This document shows, one piece after another, positions 16,729 through 25,033 of a DNA stretch of 64,000 bases. Numbering within the stretch: position 1 is the stretch's first letter; each line of letters starts with the position of its first letter. The position numbers and the translations under genes are program-made. Source of the DNA: Alsobacter sp045348435 (GTDB lineage: Bacteria > Pseudomonadota > Alphaproteobacteria > Rhizobiales > Beijerinckiaceae); the NCBI RefSeq assembly GCF_045348435.1, contig NZ_CP157484.1, positions 1,860,001-1,924,000 of the forward strand. Direction: 5' to 3'. A model generated the notes under the pieces. The model worked only from the letters and a program-made list of their open reading frames with translations. It made no database searches and was not told the DNA's origin.

Positions 16729-16840
16729 GCGACTACGCCTCCGTTCGGCGGCACTATGATGAGCCCGCTTGTCACAATCGAGAGGCGAAGCTTCAGCTTC
16801 GCGCGGGGCTTCCGGGGAGAGGCTGAACCACATGTCCCGT

Positions 16841-17533
16841 TCACCCCTGGCCCATCGCGGCGTGCGCGACGACGCGAAAGCGCGCGCCTGGCTCCTGCCG
16901 GAACAGCGCGACGCGGTTCACCAACACGGGGCCGTCGCCGAGACGCTGCGCCGCCAGCGCCCGCAGGCGCGCCGCGACGGGGTCGGCATGGTCTCCGAGC
17001 GGGCCCGTGAGCGTCATGTGGAAGCGGTATTGCTCGCGCACATACGGGTAGCCGAAATGCTCGAACAACTCACGTTGACGAGGCGTCATCGCGTCGGGGT
17101 TGCGGCGCAGCCGCTCGGCCGGGGATGGCGGCGCGCGGAATGGTTCGAAGGCGTCCACGGCCGCATCGGCGAGAGACGAAAGCGCCGGCGGCCGCCCGGG
17201 CGGAACGAGCGCCACGAAGGCGTCGAGCGCCGCCACGGCGAGCCCAGTCTCAACCGCGGTTTGGCCGCGCGCGAACTGATGGAGCGTCTCCACGAGTTCG
17301 TCCTCGCCGCGCCCGTCGGCGAGTCGGAACGGCGCCTTCAGGGTCGCATGGAAGCCGTAGCGGCGCGGTTCGGCCGTCAGATCCCGCCATTCCGCCTGCG
17401 AAAAGCCTTCCAGGGCGAGCGGAGGCATGTCTTCGCCCGTTGCAGCGTCGTAGCCCAGCACGGCGGAGCCGAACCGCCAAAGCGCGGTGTCGGGGGAGGG
17501 CGCGAAATAGATGGCGTAGCGGGGCCCGTCCAT
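16841..17533 (-). CDS. DUF1045 2H-phosphoesterase-like phosphonate protein
   Basis: A 230-residue DUF1045 protein. Two HxT motifs spaced through the chain (YGFHATLKAPF near residue 60 and YRFHMTLTGPL near 170) are the signature of 2H phosphoesterases, which cleave cyclic phosphates. DUF1045 genes recur beside C-P lyase operons. Here it follows the acetyltransferase by 4 bases and the pair diverges from phnC. No phnP is visible in the window, so this protein may open the 5-phosphoribosyl 1,2-cyclic phosphate made by C-P lyase; that role is my inference. Confidence 0.85.
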   Translation of the reverse strand: MDGPRYAIYFAPSPDTALWRFGSAVLGYDAATGEDMPPLALEGFSQAEWRDLTAEPRRYGFHATLKAPFRLADGRGEDELVETLHQFARGQTAVETGLAVAALDAFVALVPPGRPPALSSLADAAVDAFEPFRAPPSPAERLRRNPDAMTPRQRELFEHFGYPYVREQYRFHMTLTGPLGDHADPVAARLRALAAQRLGDGPVLVNRVALFRQEPGARFRVVAHAAMGQG

Positions 17534-17537
17534 GCGG

Positions 17538-18155
17538 TCATCCGCCGTGACGCTCGAGGAATGCGTCGACCGACAGGGCGCGGAAGTCCGGCAACGCCAT
17601 CCGCAACCGCTCGTGGTCCCAGTCCCACCAGGCGAGCGCCTGGAGACGGTCGGCCGTGCGGGCGTCGAAGCGGTCGCGCACCGGCCGGGCGGGGACGCCG
17701 GCCACCACCGCGTAGGGCGCGACGTCCTTGGTCACCACCGCGCCGGCCGCCACCACGGCGCCGGTCCCGATGCTGCGACCGGGCAGGATGATCGCGCCGT
17801 GCCCGATCCACACGTCATGGCCGATGGCGACCGGCGTCGAGCGCCGCCAGTCGAAAAACGCGGCCTCGTCCGGCTCGCCCTCGAAATAGGCCGAGGCCCG
17901 GTAGGTGAAATGCGCCTGCGTGGCCCGGTGCATGGGGTGGTTGCCGGGATTGATCCGCGTCGCCGCCGCGATGGAGCAGAAGCGGCCGATCGTCGTGTCC
18001 ATGATGTCAGCGTCTTGCACCACGTAGGAGTAGTCGCCCATGCGGGTCTCGACCACGCTGGTGCGCGCGCCCACCTCGGTGTAGCGCCCGAGCTCGGACG
18101 TCACCACCTGGGCGGTGGGGTGGATCAGCGGCTCTGGTCCCAGTTTCGTCGCCAC
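17538..18155 (-). CDS. Phosphonate-associated hexapeptide-repeat acetyltransferase
   Basis: A 205-residue left-handed beta-helix (hexapeptide repeat) transferase, with repeats across VTSELGRYTEVGARTSVVET and a later IGHGAIILPGRSIGTGAVVAAGAVVTKDV stretch, and the ending VAGVPARPVRDRF typical of CAT-like acetyltransferases. It fits the phosphonate-linked subgroup found with C-P lyase genes. The GTG start at 18155 follows GGAG and gives the family length; an upstream extension of 47 codons would overlap the phnC control region. Substrate is probably an aminophosphonate or pathway intermediate, by inference. Confidence 0.85.
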   Translation of the reverse strand: MATKLGPEPLIHPTAQVVTSELGRYTEVGARTSVVETRMGDYSYVVQDADIMDTTIGRFCSIAAATRINPGNHPMHRATQAHFTYRASAYFEGEPDEAAFFDWRRSTPVAIGHDVWIGHGAIILPGRSIGTGAVVAAGAVVTKDVAPYAVVAGVPARPVRDRFDARTADRLQALAWWDWDHERLRMALPDFRALSVDAFLERHGG

Positions 18156-18201
18156 GCCGAATCTCCTCCGCAAGCGTTCGCGCGGTCGATCGCATGGCGC
18201 C

Positions 18202-18239
18202 GTGACGTCGGAATGACGCGTCCTGCCGCCGGCTGTCAC
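18202..18239. promoter_or_regulatory. Pho-box-like repeats between divergent phosphonate genes
   Basis: On the minus strand, GCGTCAT-TCCG-ACGTCAC (18202-18219) matches the 7-4-7 layout of a Pho box (CTGTCAT-N4-CTGTCAT) at five and four positions of each half. On the plus strand a single half-site CTGTCAC lies at 18233-18239. The sites fall about 50 bases upstream of each divergent start. Control by PhoB is inferred. Confidence 0.4.
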
Positions 18240-18295
18240 GAAAGCGTTGCGCAGACCCATTAGCCGGTTCTCCAGCGGAAATCGGGGCTGACCCA

Positions 18296-19096
18296 ATGCT
18301 GGTGATCGAGGGACTGACGCGACGTTTCGGCGGCAAGGCCGCGGTCAGCGACGTGAGCCTGACCATCGAGAGCGGCGGCTTCGTGGGCGTGATCGGCCGC
18401 TCCGGCGCCGGCAAGTCGACGCTGCTGCGCATGATCAATCGGCTGCAGGAGCCGAGCGAAGGCCGCATCCTGTGCGAGGGCCGCGACGTCACGGCGCTGC
18501 GCGGGCAGGCGCTGCGCGACTGGCGGGCCGACTGCGCGATGATTTTCCAGCAATTCAACCTCAGCGGCCGACTGGACGTGCTCACCAACGTGCTGATGGG
18601 CCGCCTCAACAAGACCTCGACTCTCAGCTCCGTGCTGCGGCTTTGGAGCCCGCAGGACAAGGCGATGGCGCTCTCGGCGCTGGAAATGCTGGACATCGCC
18701 AACCTGGCGGCCCAGCGCGCCGACAGCCTCTCGGGCGGCCAGCAGCAGCGGGTCGCCATCGCGCGGGCGCTGGTGCAGGAGCCGCGCATGATCCTGGCCG
18801 ACGAGCCCATCGCGTCGCTCGACCCGCGCAACACCAAGGTCGTCATGGACGCGCTGCTGCGCATCAACAAGCACTACGGCATCACGGTGCTCTGCAACCT
18901 TCATTCGCTCGATCTCGCGCGCACTTATTGCGACCGCCTCGTCGGCATGGCGCAGGGCCGCGTGGTGTTCGACGGCGCCCCCGAGGCGCTGACCGAGGAC
19001 GTCGCCCGCGAACTCTACGGCCTCGAGGCCGGCGAGGTGATGGACGCCGCCGCCGAGCGTCCCGAGCCCGCCGCCGCCGCCTTCGCGGCCGCCTGA
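18296..19096 (+). CDS. phnC: Phosphonate ABC transporter ATP-binding protein
   Basis: A 266-residue ABC ATPase with Walker A GRSGAGKST, signature LSGGQQQRVAIARAL, Walker B MILADEPIASLD and the switch His in NLHSLD. The sequence and position (first gene of a phnCDEE-GHIJKLMN series) identify it as PhnC, which drives uptake of phosphonates, and often phosphite or phosphate esters. The C-terminal 20 residues are Ala/Glu-rich and beyond the ATPase fold. It begins about 57 bases after the Pho-box-like region. Confidence 0.95.
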   Translation: MLVIEGLTRRFGGKAAVSDVSLTIESGGFVGVIGRSGAGKSTLLRMINRLQEPSEGRILCEGRDVTALRGQALRDWRADCAMIFQQFNLSGRLDVLTNVLMGRLNKTSTLSSVLRLWSPQDKAMALSALEMLDIANLAAQRADSLSGGQQQRVAIARALVQEPRMILADEPIASLDPRNTKVVMDALLRINKHYGITVLCNLHSLDLARTYCDRLVGMAQGRVVFDGAPEALTEDVARELYGLEAGEVMDAAAERPEPAAAAFAAA

Positions 19097-19140
19097 ACGC
19101 GCCGCGCGCTCGCGGCCAAGTTTTCACCCAGGAGAGACCC

Positions 19141-20079
19141 ATGTTGAACCGACGCACTCTGATCGCCGCCGGCGCCGCCCTCGTGGGCGCGACGCTGGCC
19201 ACCGCCGCTATCGCGCAGGACTGGAAGGCCAAGTATCCCGAGCTCGTGCTCGGCGTGATTCCGGCCGAGAACGGCTCGGGCGTGCTCGACCGCTACGGCC
19301 CCTTCGTGGAGTACCTGTCCAAGGAAATCGGCGTGAAGGTGACGCTGCGCGTCGCCCAGGACTACGCGGCCGTGATCGAAGGCCAGCGCGCCGGCAACAT
19401 CCACATCGCCTATTACGGCCCGGCGTCCTTCGCCCGCGCCCGCCTCACCGGCGTCGCCACCGACGTGTTCGCCATGGACGTGAACAACGACGGCACGAAG
19501 GGCTACTACTCGGTGTTCTACGTGAAGGCCTCGAGCCCCTACAAGACGCTGCAGGACCTCAAGGGCAAGAACCTCGGCCTCGTCGACCCGAACTCCACCT
19601 CGGGCAACAACATGCCGCGCTTCGAACTCGACAAGATGAAGATCGAGCCGGAGAAGTTCTTCGACAAGGTCGTGTTCACGGGCAGCCACGAGAACGCCGT
19701 CTTGGCGCTCAGCCAGGGCACCGTGGATGTCGCCGCCAACGCCTGGACGGCCGACGACGACAGCTATCTCTACCGCATGATCACCAAGGGCATGCTGAAG
19801 AACGCCGACGGCTCGCCCGCCAAGGTCAGCGACTACCGCATCATCCACAAGTCCACGATGATCGTGAACGGCCCCTACGCCTACCTCAACAGCCTGCCGG
19901 ACGACCTCAAGGCCAAGATCCGCGACGCTTTCATGAGCGCCGCCACCAAGGACAAGGCCGCCTTCGACAAGCTCTCGGACGGCAAGAACAAGCCCTGGGC
20001 CGCCACCGAGAACAAGGACTACGACCAGACGATCGAGCTGATCCGCTTCGTCGACAGCCTGCGCAAGAAGTCGTCCTGA
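19141..20079 (+). CDS. phnD: Phosphonate ABC transporter substrate-binding protein
   Basis: A 312-residue periplasmic binding protein with a signal peptide (MLNRRTLIAAGAALVGATLATAAIAQ). The PhnD family pattern is clear: LGVIPAENGSGVLDRYGPFVEYLSKEIGV, IHIAYYGPASFARA, VDPNSTSGNNMPRF and GSHENAVLALSQGTVDVAANAW. It delivers phosphonates to the PhnE permeases. The ATG at 19141 follows AGGAGAG. The gene is followed by a strong hairpin at 20093-20122, so its message may end partly here and PhnD be made in excess of the permease. Confidence 0.95.
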   Translation: MLNRRTLIAAGAALVGATLATAAIAQDWKAKYPELVLGVIPAENGSGVLDRYGPFVEYLSKEIGVKVTLRVAQDYAAVIEGQRAGNIHIAYYGPASFARARLTGVATDVFAMDVNNDGTKGYYSVFYVKASSPYKTLQDLKGKNLGLVDPNSTSGNNMPRFELDKMKIEPEKFFDKVVFTGSHENAVLALSQGTVDVAANAWTADDDSYLYRMITKGMLKNADGSPAKVSDYRIIHKSTMIVNGPYAYLNSLPDDLKAKIRDAFMSAATKDKAAFDKLSDGKNKPWAATENKDYDQTIELIRFVDSLRKKSS

Positions 20080-20092
20080 TCTCCAGCTCTCC

Positions 20093-20122
20093 GGGGCGCG
20101 GTTTCGACCGCGCCCCTTTTTT
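20093..20122 (+). terminator. Rho-independent terminator-like hairpin between phnD and phnE
   Basis: GGGGCGCGG (20093-20101), loop TTTCGA, then CCGCGCCCC (20108-20116) and six T residues (20117-20122). The 9-bp stem is perfect and all G-C. It lies inside the operon, 14 bases before the phnE1 start, so it probably acts as a partial terminator. Confidence 0.85.
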
Positions 20123-20136
20123 GTGAGAGGTCCGCC

Positions 20137-21021
20137 ATGGCGACCGCCATTCCGCATCGGCCGGACGCCCAGAACCGAGCGCTCGCCGAAGGCTACGAGG
20201 CGGCGATTGCGGCCAGGCGCCGACGGATGCTCCTTAGCTTTGCCATCCTGGCGGCGCTCATCCTGGTCGCGGCGCGGATCAGCGAAGTCGACCTCGGGAC
20301 CTTTTTCGGCAATCTCGGACGTTTCACCAGCTATATCGGTCGCATCTTTAAGCTGGAGGACGGCCACCTGGTTTTCACGAACCCGGTCGAGTGGCTCTGG
20401 GGTTTGCGGAAATGGCTCCGCCTGCTGGGCGAAACGCTGCTCATCGCCTATCTGGGCACGGTCATCGGAGGGCTCGGCGCCTTCGGGCTCAGCTTCCTCG
20501 CCGCCCGCAACATGGTGGTGGCGCCGTGGCTCCGCTTCTCGGCGCGGCGTTTCCTGGAATTCTGCCGCACCGTTCCTGAACTCGTCTTCGCGCTCATCTT
20601 CGTCGTGGCGTTCGGCCTCGGGCCGCTTCCCGGCGTGCTGGCGCTGGGCATCCACACCATGGGAGCGCTCGGGAAGCTCTTCGCCGAGGTGGTCGAGAAT
20701 ATCGACATGAAGCCGGTGGAAGGCGTCGCCGCCACAGGGGCGAACTGGGCGCAGAGCGTGCGCTTCGGCGCCATCCCGCAGGTGCTCTCTAATTTCGTCA
20801 GCTACACGTTGCTGCGCTTCGAGGTGAACGTGCGCGGGGCCGCCATCATGGGCTTCGTCGGAGCCGGCGGCATCGGCCAGGACCTCGTGGAGGCGATCCG
20901 CAAGTTCTACTACTCGGACGTCAGCGCCATCCTGCTGCTGATCGTCGTCACCGTGATGCTGATCGACCTCATCACCGAACGCGCGCGGCACGCGCTGATC
21001 GGCCGGGGACTGGGGCGATGA
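20137..21021 (+). CDS. phnE: Phosphonate ABC transporter permease, first copy
   Basis: A 294-residue inner-membrane permease with about six helices and the PhnE EAA-loop region (AEVVENIDMKPVEGVAATGANWAQSVRFGAIPQVL), ending in GAGGIGQDLVEAIRKFYYSD. It pairs with the second PhnE encoded immediately downstream (4-base overlap) to form the membrane channel for PhnC/PhnD. The ATG follows GAGAGG. Two separate PhnE permeases are common in alphaproteobacteria. Confidence 0.94.
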   Translation: MATAIPHRPDAQNRALAEGYEAAIAARRRRMLLSFAILAALILVAARISEVDLGTFFGNLGRFTSYIGRIFKLEDGHLVFTNPVEWLWGLRKWLRLLGETLLIAYLGTVIGGLGAFGLSFLAARNMVVAPWLRFSARRFLEFCRTVPELVFALIFVVAFGLGPLPGVLALGIHTMGALGKLFAEVVENIDMKPVEGVAATGANWAQSVRFGAIPQVLSNFVSYTLLRFEVNVRGAAIMGFVGAGGIGQDLVEAIRKFYYSDVSAILLLIVVTVMLIDLITERARHALIGRGLGR

Positions 21022-21902
21022 ACGCCGTGCCTGAAGCCGCATCCCGCCACGCGGTGCTCGCCGACGTGGATCTCGCCGCCCTGACGGCGCGTCATCCGTC
21101 GGCGTTCCGCCCCGATTGGGGCCGCCGCGCCGTGGTTGCGGCCTGCGTGCTCGCGCCCGTCGCGCTGTTCGCTTATGCGCTCGGGAGCCTCGACGTCTCA
21201 TGGTCCCGGGTGTTCGCCGGACTGGGGCGACTGGGCGATTTCGTCGGCCTCATGCTGCCGCCCAGCTACGGGACGACCGCCAAGCTGCTGACCTACCTGT
21301 ACGCTCTGGCGGAGACGCTCGCCATCGCATTCCTGGGCACGCTCCTGGCCGCGATCCTGGCGCTGCCGCTGGGGTTCCTGGCTGCCCGCAACGTCATCCC
21401 GACCTGGATCTTCCGCTTCGGCGTGCGCCGCTTCCTGGACACGGTGCGCAGCGTCGACACGCTGATCTGGGCGCTCATCTGGATCAACGTGGTGGGCCTC
21501 GGCCCCTTCGCGGGCGTGCTGGCGATCATGAGCTCGGACTTTGGCGCCTTCGGCAAGCTGTTCTCGGAGGCCATCGAAGCGGCGGACAACAAGGCGGTCG
21601 AGGGCGTCGAATCGACGGGCGGCAGCCGGCTGCACGGCGTGCGCTTCGGCCTGCTGCCGCAGGTGCTGCCCGTGATGGCGAGCCAGGTTCTCTACTTCTT
21701 CGAGTCGAACACCCGGTCGGCCACCATCATCGGCATCGTCGGCGCGGGCGGCATCGGCCAGTACCTCTACGAGGAGATCAAGGTGCTGGAATGGGGCCAT
21801 GTCTCCTTTCTGGTGCTGCTGGTGCTGGCCGCCGTCGTGTCTATCGACGCGGTGTCGGCGCGGCTGCGCTTCGCCGTGATCGGAAAACGCCGCGACGCGT
21901 GA
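21018..21902 (+). CDS. phnE: Phosphonate ABC transporter permease, second copy
   Basis: A 294-residue permease similar to the upstream PhnE: SEAIEAADNKAVEGVESTGGSRLHGVRFGLLPQVLPV and GAGGIGQYLYEEIKVLEWGHV are the matching EAA-loop and C-terminal regions. It overlaps the first phnE by 4 bases (ATGA), consistent with coupled translation of a heterodimeric permease. The N-terminal 35 residues are longer and more polar than those of the first copy. Confidence 0.94.
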   Translation: MNAVPEAASRHAVLADVDLAALTARHPSAFRPDWGRRAVVAACVLAPVALFAYALGSLDVSWSRVFAGLGRLGDFVGLMLPPSYGTTAKLLTYLYALAETLAIAFLGTLLAAILALPLGFLAARNVIPTWIFRFGVRRFLDTVRSVDTLIWALIWINVVGLGPFAGVLAIMSSDFGAFGKLFSEAIEAADNKAVEGVESTGGSRLHGVRFGLLPQVLPVMASQVLYFFESNTRSATIIGIVGAGGIGQYLYEEIKVLEWGHVSFLVLLVLAAVVSIDAVSARLRFAVIGKRRDA

Positions 21903-21945
21903 TCCGCGTCATCCGGGCGTCATGCGGCGCGCCTAGCAGAGCCGC

Positions 21946-22419
21946 ATGAACGCCACCACACACCAGCGCCGCGCCGCCGCGCCCGGCGAAGAGGGACGAC
22001 AGGCCGTAATGGCGGTCGCGGCGCTCGCGACGCTCGACGAATTGGAGCAGGCGGTCGCCCGGCTCGGACGGCCGGCGTCTCGCGACCTGCGGTCTCCCGA
22101 GATCGGCCTCGTCATGCTGCGCGGCCGCATCGGCGGCGACGGCGCGCCCTTCAATCTCGGCGAGGCGACCGTCACGCGCGCGGCCGTCCGCCTGGAAACG
22201 GGCGAGGTCGGCATGTCGTATCTGCTCGGCCGCGACCCCATCCGCGCGCGGCTGGCGGCGGTGATCGACGCCGTATGGCTGCGCGGCGACGAGACGCTGG
22301 TCAAAACCGTGTTTCTGGATCCCGTGCGCGCGCGCATCGAGGCCGAGCGGCGCGAACGCGCCGAACGGACCGCTGCGACACGGGTCGATTTCTTCACGCT
22401 GGTCCGGGGAGAAGACTGA
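21946..22419 (+). CDS. phnG: C-P lyase complex subunit PhnG
   Basis: A 157-residue PhnG. The FNLGEATVTRAAVRLETGEVGMSYLLGRDP core and the C-terminal RERAERTAATRVDFFTLVRGED are characteristic. PhnG belongs to the PhnGHIJ core complex that attaches the phosphonate to ribose using ATP before radical cleavage. It lies 43 bases after phnE2, with its stop overlapping the phnH start (TGATG). Confidence 0.94.
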   Translation: MNATTHQRRAAAPGEEGRQAVMAVAALATLDELEQAVARLGRPASRDLRSPEIGLVMLRGRIGGDGAPFNLGEATVTRAAVRLETGEVGMSYLLGRDPIRARLAAVIDAVWLRGDETLVKTVFLDPVRARIEAERRERAERTAATRVDFFTLVRGED

Positions 22420-23012
22420 TGTCCGCCGCTCTGAACGCTGGCTTCCAGCGCCCCGTCTTCGACGCCCAATCGGTGTTTCGCTGCGTCATGATGGCCATGG
22501 CCCGCCCGGGAACGGTGCGCGAACTTCAGGTCGCCGTCGATCCGCCCGGGGACATGGCTTCGGCCGCCGCCGCCCTGGCGCTTGCGATGTGCGATTTCGA
22601 GAGCCCGGTCTGGCTCGACGACGCGCTGTCCGCCGACCCGGCCGTCCACGATTGGCTGCGCTTCCACACGGGCGCGCCGATCGTCAGCGATCCGCGCAAG
22701 GCCAGTTTCGCCTTTGTGGCCAACGCCGCGCAGCTCCTGCCGCTCGATTGCTTCGCCCTTGGCTCAGCCAACTATCCGGACCGCTCCACCACGGTCGTGA
22801 TCGGCGTCGATTGGCTCGACCGCGAGGGCGACTGGCGCCTGGCCGGGCCGGGCGTCGACGGAGAAGACCGTTTCGCGGCCGGCCCCCTGCCACCGGACTT
22901 CCTCGCCCAGCTCTCCGACAACCACGGCCTGTTTCCGCGCGGGGTCGACATCGTGTTCGCGCAAGGAGACCGGATCGCCGCCTTGCCCCGCTCGACCATC
23001 GTCGGGAAGTGA
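22419..23012 (+). CDS. phnH: C-P lyase complex subunit PhnH
   Basis: A 197-residue PhnH: the N-terminal FDAQSVFRCVMMAMARPGTVREL and C-terminal NHGLFPRGVDIVFAQGDRIAALPRST are family landmarks. PhnH is a structural subunit of the C-P lyase core complex with a fold related to PLP transferases but without a PLP lysine. The ATG at 22419 overlaps the phnG stop by one base and gives the usual length. Confidence 0.94.
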   Translation: MSAALNAGFQRPVFDAQSVFRCVMMAMARPGTVRELQVAVDPPGDMASAAAALALAMCDFESPVWLDDALSADPAVHDWLRFHTGAPIVSDPRKASFAFVANAAQLLPLDCFALGSANYPDRSTTVVIGVDWLDREGDWRLAGPGVDGEDRFAAGPLPPDFLAQLSDNHGLFPRGVDIVFAQGDRIAALPRSTIVGK

Positions 23013-23021
23013 GATCATTCC

Positions 23022-24143
23022 ATGTATGTCGCAGTCAAAGGCGGCGAACGGGCGATCGATAACGCCCATCGTCTCCTCGATCACGCACGGCGCGGCGATC
23101 CCGCCGTTCCCGAGATCACGCCCGCCCAGATCGACGAGCAACTCGCGCTCGCGGTCGACCGCGTCATGGCCGAAGGCTCGCTCTACGACCGCGATCTCGC
23201 CGCCTTGGCGATCAAGCAATGCCGCGGCGACCTGATCGAGGCGATCTTCCTGGTGCGCGCGTTCCGCACGACGCTGCCGCGCTTCGGCGCGTCCGAGCCG
23301 GTCGACACCGCCGGCATGGTGATCGAGCGTCGCGTGTCGGCGACCTACAAGGACCTGCCCGGCGGACAGGTGCTCGGCCCGACCTTCGACTACACGCACC
23401 GCCTCGTCGATTTCGCGCTGGCTGCCGGCGTGGAGCTTGCCGAACCGGCGGTCGCGGGGGCGGGAGAGCCCATTGAAGCGCCGCACGTCACCGGCCTGCT
23501 CAACGATGAGGGCCTCATCGAAACCAATCCCGGTGAAGCGCAGGATCGCCCGGTGGGCGATCTCACCCGCGAGCCGCTGGAGTTCCCGGCCGACCGCGAT
23601 CTGCGCCTGCAGAATCTGGCGCGCGGCGACGAGGGCTTCCTGCTGGCGCTCGGCTACTCGACGCAGCGCGGCTTTGGCCGGACGCATCCCTTCGTGGGCG
23701 AGATTCGCTTTGGCGAGGTCGAGGTCGCGTTCACGCCGGAGGACCTCGGCTTCTCCGTCACGCTGGGCCGCGTCGCGCTGACCGAATGCGAGATGGTGAC
23801 GCAATTCAATGGGTCGGCCGAAGTCGCGCCCCAGTTCACCCGCGGCTACGGCCTCGTGTTCGGCCAGTCCGAGCGCAAGGCCATGTCGATGGCGCTTGTG
23901 GACCGGGCGCTGCGCACCCGCGAGTTCGGCGAGGACGTGGTCGCGCCGGCGCAGGACGAGGAATTCGTGCTGTCGCACTCCGACAACGTGCAGGCCACCG
24001 GCTTCGTCGAGCACCTGAAGCTGCCGCATTACGTCGACTTCCAGGCCGAGCTCGGCCTGATCCGGCAGCTGCGCCGCGAGCACGCGGAGCGCGTCGCCGC
24101 GAAACAGCCAGAGGCGGCCCCGCGCAGGGAAACGGCCGAATGA
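23022..24143 (+). CDS. phnI: C-P lyase nucleosidase subunit PhnI
   Basis: A 373-residue PhnI, beginning MYVAVKGGERAIDNAHRLL as in the family. PhnI is the catalytic part of the complex that replaces the nucleobase of ATP with the phosphonate, giving ribose 5-triphosphate phosphonate. The LTECEMVTQFNGSAEVAPQFTRGYGLVFGQSERKAMSMALVDRAL region is highly typical. Its stop overlaps the phnJ start (ATGA). The last 20 residues are an Arg/Glu/Ala-rich tail. Confidence 0.95.
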   Translation: MYVAVKGGERAIDNAHRLLDHARRGDPAVPEITPAQIDEQLALAVDRVMAEGSLYDRDLAALAIKQCRGDLIEAIFLVRAFRTTLPRFGASEPVDTAGMVIERRVSATYKDLPGGQVLGPTFDYTHRLVDFALAAGVELAEPAVAGAGEPIEAPHVTGLLNDEGLIETNPGEAQDRPVGDLTREPLEFPADRDLRLQNLARGDEGFLLALGYSTQRGFGRTHPFVGEIRFGEVEVAFTPEDLGFSVTLGRVALTECEMVTQFNGSAEVAPQFTRGYGLVFGQSERKAMSMALVDRALRTREFGEDVVAPAQDEEFVLSHSDNVQATGFVEHLKLPHYVDFQAELGLIRQLRREHAERVAAKQPEAAPRRETAE

Positions 24144-25033
24144 ACGCCCCCATGACGGCCGGATACAACTTCGCGTATCTCGACGAACAAACGAAGCGGA
24201 TGATCCGCCGCGCGATCCTGAAGGCCATCGCGATCCCGGGCTACCAAGTCCCGTTCGCGTCGCGCGAGATGCCGATGCCCTACGGCTGGGGCACAGGCGG
24301 CGTGCAGGTGACAGCGGCGGTGATCGGCGAGAACGACGTGCTCAAGGTCATCGACCAGGGTTCGGACGACACCACCAACGCGGTCTCGATCCGCAAGTTC
24401 TTCGCCCGCACGGCCGGCGTCGCCACCACGACGTCGACGGCGGACGCCACCATAATCCAGACGCGCCACCGCATCCCGGAGGCGCCGCTGACCGAGGACC
24501 AGATCCTCGTCTACCAGGTGCCGATCCCCGAGCCGCTGCGCTTCCTGGAGCCGCGCGAAACCGAGACGCGCACCATGCACGCGCTCGAGGAGTACGGCCT
24601 CATGCACGTAAAGCTCTACGAGGACATCGCCCGGCACGGCCACATCGCGACCACCTACGCGTATCCGGTGAAGGTGAATGGCCGCTACCTGATGGACCCG
24701 TCGCCGACGCCCAAGTTCGACAATCCCAAGATGCACCTATCGCCGGCGCTGCAGCTCTTCGGCGCGGGACGCGAGAAGCGCATCTACGCGCTGCCGCCCT
24801 ACACGCAGGTCGTGTCGCTGGACTTCGAGGACCACCCCTTCGAGGTGAACCGGTTCGACAAGCCCTGCGCGCTGTGCGCCGCGCATGGCGTCTACCTGGA
24901 CGAGGTCGTGCTCGATGACCGGGGCGGGCGCATGTTCGTCTGCTCGGACACGGATTTCTGTGAGACCCGCCGCGCCGAGGGACATCGGGGCGAGATGCTC
25001 GCCGACGCGCCGGCCGGAGGGGGCGAGCCATGA
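24140..25033 (+). CDS. phnJ: C-P lyase radical SAM enzyme PhnJ
   Basis: A 297-residue PhnJ, the S-adenosylmethionine radical enzyme that breaks the carbon-phosphorus bond. The unusual cluster motif Cx2Cx21Cx5C is complete at C243, C246, C268 and C274 (CALC...CSDTDFC), so the protein should be active. N-terminal GYNFAYLDEQTKRMIRRAILKAIAIPGYQVPF and GTGGVQVTAA are typical. Product release gives an alkane and 5-phosphoribosyl 1,2-cyclic phosphate. It overlaps phnI and phnK by 4 bases on both sides. Confidence 0.97.
   Translation: MNAPMTAGYNFAYLDEQTKRMIRRAILKAIAIPGYQVPFASREMPMPYGWGTGGVQVTAAVIGENDVLKVIDQGSDDTTNAVSIRKFFARTAGVATTTSTADATIIQTRHRIPEAPLTEDQILVYQVPIPEPLRFLEPRETETRTMHALEEYGLMHVKLYEDIARHGHIATTYAYPVKVNGRYLMDPSPTPKFDNPKMHLSPALQLFGAGREKRIYALPPYTQVVSLDFEDHPFEVNRFDKPCALCAAHGVYLDEVVLDDRGGRMFVCSDTDFCETRRAEGHRGEMLADAPAGGGEP

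Noticed and set aside
19015..21201. A 728-codon minus-strand open frame opposite phnD and phnE
   Set aside because: Composition is that of an antisense shadow and the plus-strand genes are unmistakable.
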